DNA from: Halocafeteria seosinensis
Taxonomy: Eukaryota; Sar; Bigyra; Bicosoecida
Direction of reading: 5' to 3'
NCBI GenBank assembly: GCA_001687465.1
Contig: LVLI01000522.1
Location: forward strand, 45,661 to 109,660
DNA length: 64,000 bases
In this document: one piece after another, positions 55,893 to 64,000 of the stretch
How positions within the stretch are numbered: position 1 is the first letter of the stretch
Layout of the letters: each line of letters begins with the position of its first letter
The notes under the pieces: model-generated
What the model saw: the letters and a program-made list of their open reading frames with translations, nothing else
What the model was told of the DNA's origin: nothing
Databases searched by the model: none
Position numbers and translations under genes: made by a program

Positions 55893-58800
55893 CTAGAACC
55901 ACAGTGGTCCCTGTGGGCACTCTTCTAGATATGTCGATAAGTCTGTGCTAGAAACATGAGTACCTTTTAAGGGCAAGGTGATCATGGAGCCCGAACTCCG
56001 TGTCATTGGTTGCGAAATTTCTGTGTCATGTTCTTCCTCCTCTTCTTCAGGAAGAAAGAACGTATCATTCTGTACCTGAGGACGAGATTCATGCATCGAT
56101 CGAAAGTCGGGCATTGTAATCGAAGTCTGTAAAGTTATCGGTTTAGAAGTAGGGCTGCTACGTTGTTGCTGGATATCTCTGCTTTCTTTCATTCGGCTTC
56201 GTTCCACTTCTTTCTGCAGGGCCCGGAGTAACTCCGCTACGTCGGAAGGATCCTCCACAAAGTATTGAGCTGCAGAGGGAGACTTGCCAACTACAACGGA
56301 GAACTGATATACGTCTTCCCGCGCGAAGTGCTCAACACCTTCATTATTTAAAGAAGCTAAGCTTTGATGGCTACCGCTTGATGCGGAACGCAGCGAAGTT
56401 ATTGAAGAAGAACTCTCCAGGAGTCCCTGACGTGGTTTTCTAGAGAGGTCTGTATGATGGTGCTTCCAATTACTGGATTGACTACGCCCCGGATGGGGAA
56501 TATCATGTTTCTCCGTCTTCTGTTTTTGGTGGAAGCCCGTGCGGTCTCGAGACGACAGGGCTGAACCACTTGCAGATCTGTTAATTGGCAACTTAGAATT
56601 GCTAGTATTTTCGAGGAAATTGCTGCGTGTTCCCCGGTGCTGGTGCCTCTTGATCATGTCCCAACGCTCTCTTAATTTAGAAAACATAAGCTCATCAGCT
56701 GTATCATCGCCAATAGCGAATAAGAGATCAACAGGAGCAACAGCATCCTTATTTTTAACTTTTGCTGGCCGACTTTCAGAATCGCTTTCTCCACCCGCCT
56801 CTTCGTTTTTGTTCCTCGGAGATTCATCTTGTTGGGTTCTGTTGTAAACAGTCGAATTGTTCGTACCTTGTGAGAACACAATTTTAGAGCTTCTTCCTTC
56901 CAGAAGATCGACAAAGTGTTGTACAATCACACCCTTGTTTACACCCTTCGGTCGAACTTCTACATACATGATACCCATAACCACTTCTATCGGGAAATTC
57001 TTCAACACTGAGTTCAAGTGATCCTGTAGCTCCTTCGCTTGCATCAAACCGAATTCAGAGTCGGCGTCCGCAAAGTGCCAAACCATAGCGCTTCCTTTCG
57101 TCGAGATGTACGTCCCATTCGTTCTCGCTGTGTAACTTTCCATTATGGTATACGCAAGTCCTTGCCAACTATAGTCGAAATGCTCTCCAATTTGGTACCA
57201 GCCCGATCGCGATGGGGACGTAGTGGGGAAGTTACAGCCGGTTCCAAACTTGTAATAGAATCCTTGCTCTGCAGCCAAGCATAACTCGGGGCAGTCCGGA
57301 AATATACGGTCGAGAACATACCGTTCTTTCCCGGAAACTATCAGCACGGTGTTCCGTGGGTCGGACGCTAGATCTCGAAGGGCTTGAAGCACCTCCTGGG
57401 GAACTGGAGATTCCTCAAGTAAACTCTCCGTCGGTACACCCATTTCCAGCGCTTTTCTTTTCATACTTGTACCATCCTCTTGAGTGTCGTCGACCAAATT
57501 TAAGACTCCTCCGTAATCAAACACAAAAAGCCTCTTCTTGGTGCGCTTGTATGCGCGAATGACATCCTCATTATCTAGTTGCTGAAAATCACACGGGAAC
57601 GCAGTCTGTCGGTAGTGGAAACCAAATCCGTAACCCATGTATGTTCGGGCCGTTGCTTGCTTCGATGCTCGTTTCAAGTCCATGAGTACACGAATCGCCC
57701 AGGTTGACGTCGTGCAACTGTTGATGAACGACATGTTACTATTTGCGCGATCGGAAGCTTCATCCTCCGACATCTCAAGAGAGGAAGCAATAGCCGACAA
57801 AACATGGTCGTGCTGCCACGGATTGACACGCAGGGCACCATTCAGTACCCTGGAACAGCCAGAAAACTCAGACACTATTACCTTCCCCGTTTCGCTTCTA
57901 GGCACACAATTCACGATAGCACTATCTTTTGAAGTTACGAATGCATATTCAAGAGCCCAGAGATTCAAACTGTCTCGAATCGGAGTTGATAGGAAAATGT
58001 CTGCACAGCTCCAGAGACCAAGCCTATCATCTAGCGACAAAGTCCCTTGGCGTTTCAAAAGATACACAATGGGACCATCTATCTTAGGGGGAATACCACA
58101 CGAGTCTCCAAATTCGCTTTGCGTCCCATCAAACCGCCGATTGATCCGATCCGCCAATTGTACTGCTTCCCGCAGCGTAGCTTCGCAGTCTGCTTTCCGG
58201 GACAGATCTATCAATCCTACTTGGATAAGGCACACACTAGGCGTCCACCGAGGATATTCCTCCAGGAAAAGTTCGAACGCCAAGAGTTTCAAAGGAATAC
58301 CCTTCAAACGCTCCAGGCTTTCCACTCCGGCAATGATTTTCGGCTCTTGCGATAGGTTACTATACTGTATGCGGCTTTTTGCGATCATCTCTTTGAAGTA
58401 CTTGCACTGGTCTAGAGCAACTTCCTGTTTCAAACGGTTGGCAAGAATATCTGGTTCAATGCCCACATGCGAAACAGTAATAACGACGTCTCTACCCTGA
58501 TAGTGCAGCGCTATACGGCCTCCAGGCTTATGCGTATAGTCTAGCCCTAGAATTCTTCGACAACATGTCACAAAATGCCGCGCGTACTCATACAAATGAA
58601 AACCAATGTGATCAGCGCAAATCATACCCCGCAAAAGATCATCTCGCATACTCAGCGTTCGGAATATTTCACTGCTCGGGAAAGGACTGTGAATAAACAA
58701 ACCAATGTTAGCGCTCCTGAGATGTCGCCGCACCAAGAAGCTCGGAAGCAGCAGTAGGTGGTAGTCGTGGATCCACACAAGGTCACCTTCATTGTAAGCC

Positions 58801-60060
58801 TCTACGACTTTCTCCGCGAAAATCCGGTTTACATCTGTGTATGCTTTCCAACGCCCACCCTGCTTGGTGCGGTTCCACCATCGCGTCGGGTATTCCCCGT
58901 AAACATCTACGACGTTGTGGAAGACAGGCCATAAGGTATCTTTGCAGAAGCCCTCGTAGAATTCCTGAGACAGTTTCTCTCCAAGGAACACGGGTATACA
59001 ACGAAAAGGCGCCAAGGCGCTGATCACGGCTTCTTGTTCTTTCTCTGGTACATAAACGTTCGGTACTCCTACCCATTGAATCCTGACATTCGTCTGTTGA
59101 GGAATAGTATGCCTTTTGCGGGAAAGAAGGTGTTCATCATCCCACGATACGTGCCAGGAACCATCCGCTCGTCTCGACAGCAAGACAGGTAGATGATACT
59201 GAGCAATGACGACCCCATCGCCATCTTCAATTCCCACCTCGTCAAATCGTTTCGGAAACGATGATTCCAGACTATTCAATCGCGGATTATTGTCGCGGGT
59301 TTTCTGGTGCGTCGATCCCCAACTGACGGACCTGGCGGTCGAACTTCCCGGTGCAGTTCTATCCGTTGCAGCTAAACTGCTCCTAAGGCCTGATCTGTTG
59401 CTTTGCTGCTCCCTGTTTTGCCCCAGATTTTCGCCGTCGCGACCGTCAGAATTTACCGTTTCGGCTCCAGCAGGGGCGAACGAAGCTTCGGTGGTTTCTG
59501 ACGGTACCGCGTACGAAGATGAAAAACAAGCCCCTGTTTCTCCCTCCATTGACTGATAGCTCGATTCTTTGCGCCCAAAAGCGTCAAAGACGGTCACATT
59601 GTAATCACTGACGGTGAGTACGCGTGACCCCTCCAGCGGCTCCCATTGCTGCACGCATCCCAGACGTAATTCATACTCCATACAGAGAGAGGTCGGTAAA
59701 TCAGACACTTACAACAAACTGTCTTTTATTATTGGTGATCATGTATTTGTAGTGGACCTCCGTTCCCATGGGTATATCCACCGCCACAGCGGTCTTGTAG
59801 CGGGTCTGATCATGCGAATCTTCAAGAAGCGGCACAGATTTGTCCGCTTGCCACATTCCTGCAATGGTCCAAAAATGAGCAAGCAACGAGGATTCCAGTG
59901 ATGTACCAAATTAGAAAGAGTGCCCTTGGATACGTATAAATACCGGTAAAGCATTGAACATACCTAGCGCCGGGTGGTTACCGGCTAAAGCAATGCCATT
60001 TTCTGTTCCCACTTCATTGCTGGGGTCATGCAGGCAGAAGGATATTCTGCAGAACACCAT
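55893..60060 (-). CDS. trehalose-phosphate synthase/phosphatase, class II type, with N-terminal CBM20
   Basis: Three exons (60060-59964, 59858-59713, 59648-55893; introns 105 and 64 nt) give 1332 aa. Residues 1-95 form a CBM20 starch-binding domain (AGNHPALGMWQADKSVPLL, GTEVHYKYMI, QWEPLEGSRVLTV), assembled across all three exons. The GT20 synthase domain follows (FHNVVDVYGEYPTRWWN, VWIHDYHLLLLPSFL, RDSLNLWALEY). The phosphatase-like domain starts near FVFDYGGV (Asp792) and includes AIGDDTADELMF. Active TPS has VDRLDYIKG-type residues; here the segment reads VESLERLKG, losing the UDP-glucose-binding Arg. The phosphatase motif DxDxT/V reads DYGGV, losing the second Asp. The protein is therefore probably regulatory or altered in activity, like plant class II TPS. 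Ser-rich inserts add to its length. Confidence 0.9.
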
Positions 60061-60874
60061 GAGACAAGTGAACCACCATCGTATCTTGGAAAATTCAGCT
60101 ATAAAAGGCCATTCACAAGACGAAAAAACCCTATTGTCGGTGCGTACTTCGCTGTGGGACTCTCCATTGTTGTGTGCGCGATACAGGTCTACGAGAGCCG
60201 TCGTTTTCGGACAAGCACAAGGCAATTTGTCTTGGCTACTTGTACATGTACGGAAATAGCTGTGGTGTCGCGTATAAAGCGTCGAAAACAAGGCAATTCT
60301 CTTTGTCTTTGAAGTTCGTTTCCACCGTCACGTATACGTGTCAAGTTTTACAATGATACAACCATGTTTCGGTCCATTCGAAACGGTTGGACGCATTCCA
60401 GCATGCTGGCCTCCTTGCTAGCAGCAGTCTCTATGCTACTCGGAAGACAAGAGGCGCCACAAAACTGCCATGGGACAATCCGAAAGGACTTAAAGGGATT
60501 GAAGCCTCCTTCTCGAGGTTCAGACGGAGATGGACCTTTTTTGTTGTTTTCCACAAAGGGGAACCCAAGGGGAGCCATCGTCCCTGGTCGGCAATAAAGT
60601 GCCAGGCAGCGGTGAAAGGATTGATTATTGTCTTTGTGGACTGAACGAAATGTTTGTTGTGTGCAATAACTTCAACTTGGGGTGCTGGGGGGACGACGTT
60701 CAACAGGTTTTATCGCGTCTGGGTTGTCCTTGTGGCACACACAGGCTCTACGAGGGTATCATTCGTTTCTGTAGTGTGTAGGTGGATTGCGGCACCTTGG
60801 CGAGTAAAGGAGAGTGTGGATTGGAGTGCTCGTGGAGAGGGCGTAATACTTGTGACGTGGGAAGTTGAATAACC
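60061..60874. other. divergent intergenic region, TPS / KMO
   Basis: These 814 bp separate divergent genes. Two overlapping plus-strand frames (60364-60597 and 60387-60644) and two minus-strand frames lie in the same 300 bp; their mutual overlap suggests chance. The ATG at 60364 begins MFRSIRNGW, like an organelle presequence, but no downstream domain supports it. A TATA-like tataaaagg at 60100-60108 is in plus orientation. Confidence 0.35.
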
Positions 60875-62353
60875 ATGACGTCAGAACAATCGTCTAAAGA
60901 GGAGCATGTGGCTGTTGTAGGCGCTGGATTGGCCGGTTCTCTGTTGGCAGTCTTCCTCGGCCGGCGGGGGTACCATGTGGATCTCTTTGAAAAGCGTGAA
61001 GACTTTCGTACGGGGGTGGAAGAGGAACAGAATGATGATACTGTAGGACGGTTGTCCGACTCCCAGAAACGATCTATTAACTTGGCGCTGTCCCATCGAG
61101 GACGAGAGGGATTGCGAGCTTTGGGTCTCGAGGACAAGGTAATGGAACGTGTCGTGCCTATGAGATGCCGGGCAATTCATTCCAAAGACGGGAATATGAG
61201 TTACCAGCCGTACTCCACGACAGGAGAATGCATCTATTCAGTTTCAAGACAGATGCTGAATCACCTGCTTTTGGATGAGGCTGACAAGTATCATAAAGTT
61301 CGCACATTTTTCGGCTGTAAAATTACCAACATTGCGAAAGACGGCACGCTAAACTTTACCAAACAAGATGGCACCCAGGAAAGCAAGCACTACCGGTGCG
61401 TATTCGGAGCAGATGGAGCATATAGCGCAGTGAGACAAGCAATTCTACGGTACTCGAGAGCTAACTTCTCGAGAGAATACATTGCTCACGGATACAAAGA
61501 ACTGACGATGCCGCCCAACGCAGATGGAGACTACGTGCTTTCATGCCCCAATGCGCTCCACATTTGGCCGCGACACGAGTTTATGATGATTGCCCTTCCG
61601 AATCCTGACAAGTCCTTCACGTGTACAATGTTTGCACCTTATGAAACATGTAAGTGATGCATTCTCTCCTTCACAATGGTAATAATTGATGCTACAAATG
61701 CCTATGCTTTGAGATGTGCAGTTGACGATTTGAATAGTAACTCCCAACAAGTACAGCCTTTCTTCGAGCAAAACTTTCCAGATGCTGTGCCTCTCATTCC
61801 GAAGATAAAAGAACAGTTTGCTCACAACCCGACGGGCGCACTGGTAACAATTCGCATGAAACCCTGGAACTTAAATGACAGGATCGTTGTTATGGGAGAT
61901 GCCGCACATGCCGTAGTCCCGTTCTTTGGTCAAGGAATGAATGCTGCATTTGAAGATGTTCTGTCATTCGATGAAACTCTTGTTTCCAATAATTTCGACC
62001 TTAGCACGGCAGTCCCTCAATGGGCGAGGGAGAGGCAGCCTGCAGGGGATGGAATCGCAGATCTCAGTTACGGCAACTACATAGAAATGCGTTCTCACAC
62101 GGCGTCAACACGTTTTCTTCTTCGAAAGCGTCTTGAATCTGTAATTCATTGGATGTTTCCTAAGAGTTGGGTCCCGCTGTATACCATGGTTTCGTTCACA
62201 AGAACTCCGTATCACATTGCCAAGCAACGGGCCGAACGTCAGGAGAAAATCTTGAAGTATGCTGAATACGCCTCCTATAGTGTCATACTGGGAGGCCTTG
62301 CAGCAGTGGCCGCTAAATATGGTGGCAAGTATATTGATAAGTTGAAATGGTAG
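60875..62353 (+). CDS. KMO: kynurenine 3-monooxygenase
   Basis: Two exons (60875-61649 and 61722-62353; 72-nt intron, phase 1) give 468 aa. KMO hydroxylates L-kynurenine using NADPH, O2 and FAD, in the kynurenine route from tryptophan toward NAD. The FAD-binding Rossmann motif is VAVVGAGLAGSLLAVFLGRR. Other family segments: SINLALSHRGREGLRALGL, the GADGAYSAVR motif, and GDAAHAVVPFFGQGMNAAFED. The C-terminal SYSVILGGLAAVAAKYGG is hydrophobic and fits the outer mitochondrial membrane anchor of KMO. Length matches the family (about 460-490 aa). Tail-to-tail with the Ras gene, 183 bp apart. Confidence 0.95.
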
Positions 62354-62536
62354 ACCTTCTCCTTTGTCTCTACACTCCCAACAACGATATTTTGAAGGCA
62401 GACATATAAAGGCCTCAGTAAAATGAGTTACACCCGGGAAGAGACATAAAGAAAGCCCTACTTGTACTATCATAGATGGATATGTGCTAGGATAGCTTTG
62501 ACGCTATGATACCGGCAGAATGTAAGCTCTAGGAGC

Positions 62537-63582
62537 CTACAATATGGAGCATTTCTTTTTCCTATCACCACCTTCTGGCTTTGCATTCCTTTCCTCAGGA
62601 GTTCTACCGGCTCCCATAACGGATCCGCCCCCGCCACCTTTCTGCGGGTCAACACTTTGCCTCAGCACTTCCTGGACCATTTTCGTAAATACTTCGTCTA
62701 CACCAATGTTATCTTTGGAGGAAACTTCAAACGAAGGAACACCCCATTCGCGCGCTTTCGAATTCCTCTCAATAGCTGCTACAGCTCTGTCTGACTCTAA
62801 GTCACTCTTTGTTCCCACCAAGAAAATGGGTGGCTGCAAACAGCACAAACAACCGTTGACTGTGAAGTCCGCGTGAATACCAGATAAAAAAACGAACCTT
62901 ATTTGGTGCTTGAGCTTTAAGGATCTCATCACGTAGACGATCGAGCTTGCTAAATGTGGTATCATCGGTAATGGAGTACACCAGCAAATAGCCCTGTAAC
63001 ACGAAAAGTTCAACAATTGGTCAACGGCAACGCCCGCTTCCGGTAGCCTTAAGTTACGTACATCTCCGGTTCCTAACTTTTCACTCCGTAGGTCAGCGTA
63101 TGCTTCCTGTTAATTGGTCGACAATATTTTGATGGAAAACGCATCAACCATTGTATACTCGATGAAGAAGTGGGCTCAGCGGTAGCTTACTTGGCCAGCT
63201 GTATCGTCGATCTGGATATGTCTCGGTGCTCCATTCACCTCCACGTCTTTCGTATACATATCACCTACAGTGGGTAGATACTGCAAATTCACATATCAAC
63301 ACGCATCCAGGTGAGGAAATGAAGCCGAATAAAGCCATTAACGGAAGCATCTCTGTTCTTGGGCGGCAAAACCCGGGGTTTCCAGATTCTTGCTCCTTTT
63401 TCACTTCATTTCAAAGGCCATGTCGTAGCTCCAGCAGGACCACATGGGAGGTCAGCTTTCGTAGATTCATCATAGACACGTACTTGGGCATTAAACTCGC
63501 CAGAAGTATAGCGTAAAGTCATGGCTGTCTTCCCAACACCACCTTGTCCCATGAGGACAATTTTGATCGCATTCTCTGCCAT
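62537..63582 (-). CDS. Ras-family small GTPase, CAAX-terminated
   Basis: Five exons (63582-63484, 63280-63191, 63106-63062, 62993-62898, 62833-62537; introns 203, 84, 68 and 64 nt, all phase 0) give 208 aa. G boxes: G1 GQGGVGKT, switch I YLPTVGDMYTKDV, G3 DDTAGQE, G4 as TKSD, G5 as SSK. Residues equivalent to Ras Gly12, Gly13 and Gln61 are kept, so GTP hydrolysis should be normal. The C-terminus is Gly-rich then RKKKCSIL, a prenylation box with polybasic patch, so plasma-membrane anchoring is likely. Switch I differs from canonical YDPTIEDSY, so I cannot say Ras versus Rap or Rheb. The donor of intron 4 is GTTCGT, a weak site. The first intron is unusually long. Confidence 0.9.
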
Positions 63583-64000
63583 TTTTCCTTATTTCAGCCT
63601 GTCACTCGAACACATGCGTCTACTGTTGGGTCTTTACATGTGCGAATGTATCAATACGCCTATTATTATCCCTGTACATTGCACTAGCCGTCATCATACT
63701 GTCGTAAACTACAAAAAGGGTGAGAAGGGGGATCTGAAGGGGGCGAGGGGGATCTCCAACGTCGTCTGGAACAGTGTTGGGGCACGTCGGTGGCACACGA
63801 CCCCTGCGCGTGCCCGGCCATTTTTCACGGCACACGGGGTCCGTGCCTCGTGCCCTGTGCCTGTGCCTACCCCACTTTCACAAATTCTCTTCCAAGGGGT
63901 ATTAGGACCTAATAAAGCTCATATTGTAATGGTAAACGATGTTTCATTGATAAAAAATGGGAATATGTGGAAGTTCTAGTTGGAACTGGCCCTCAGTCGA
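63583..64000. other. upstream flank of the Ras gene to window end
   Basis: No gene is supported in these 418 bp. A 152-codon plus-strand frame (63521-63979) begins inside the Ras exon and is not protein-like. A GC-rich part (63765-63870) contains repeated GTGCC/CGTGCC words and may be a promoter element cluster or nothing. Confidence 0.35.

Noticed and set aside
57637-58500. 287-codon plus-strand frame
   Set aside because: It lies wholly inside the TPS exon on the opposite strand, which has clear GT20 motifs; antisense frame without protein motifs.

Overview
This is nuclear DNA of a single-celled eukaryote with a compact genome. It carries 24 protein genes that I can support, about 60 spliceosomal introns (mostly 54-84 nt, donors usually GTAAGT, GTACGT or GTATGT, acceptors almost always CAG), no rRNA or tRNA genes that I could see, and no mobile element. 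Tail-to-tail gene pairs are separated by only 43-183 bp. Head-to-head pairs share short promoters, for example 113 bp between SART3 and DRE2. There is one undetermined base (N) near 3235. The lineage is not resolved. Class II-type trehalose-phosphate synthase with an N-terminal starch-binding domain, single-subunit bacterial/plastid-type TrmB, an RGS-AGC kinase, a RAWUL-containing Polycomb RING protein and kynurenine 3-monooxygenase together suggest a protist of the red-algal-derived/stramenopile kind, but this is inference.

Layout. 0-15 kb: the tail of an unknown gene, tRNA m1A58 methyltransferase (TRM61), the U4/U6 recycling factor SART3/Prp24, the Fe-S assembly protein DRE2/anamorsin, a mitochondrial succinate/fumarate-type carrier, a coiled-coil protein with an F-box-like core, a SET-MYND protein and a DEAD-box helicase. 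15-30 kb: a giant USP9X/FAF-like deubiquitinase (about 3523 aa, six exons) and, convergent with it, an RGS-AGC kinase with eleven exons. 30-42 kb: an EF-hand-like disordered protein, the alternative clamp loader CTF18 (seven exons), a 1266-aa protein with two membrane segments, and TrmB. 42-54 kb: a triple-WW protein, a prenylated ubiquitin-fold protein (UBL3/MUB) head-to-head with a PCGF-like RING-RAWUL protein, ribosomal protein uL18 (RPL5), SSU-processome UTP11, and a large protein with seven NPFG repeats followed by leucine-rich repeats. 54-64 kb: mitochondrial aspartate aminotransferase, CBM20-TPS-TPP, kynurenine 3-monooxygenase and a Ras-type GTPase.

Functional threads. RNA and ribosome biogenesis recur (TRM61, TrmB, SART3, DEAD helicase, RPL5, UTP11). 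So do ubiquitin-related genes (USP, UBL3, PCGF RING, F-box-like protein), mitochondrial metabolism (carrier, aspartate aminotransferase, KMO) and signalling (RGS kinase, Ras). I see no operon-like clustering. Most models below were assembled by hand from reading-frame phase and splice signals. Where a junction is ambiguous I say so. The most unusual items are the CBM20-TPS-TPP protein with altered catalytic motifs, the NPFG-repeat/LRR protein, the RGS-AGC kinase, the two-membrane-segment 1266-aa protein, and a long possibly structured intron in RPL5.
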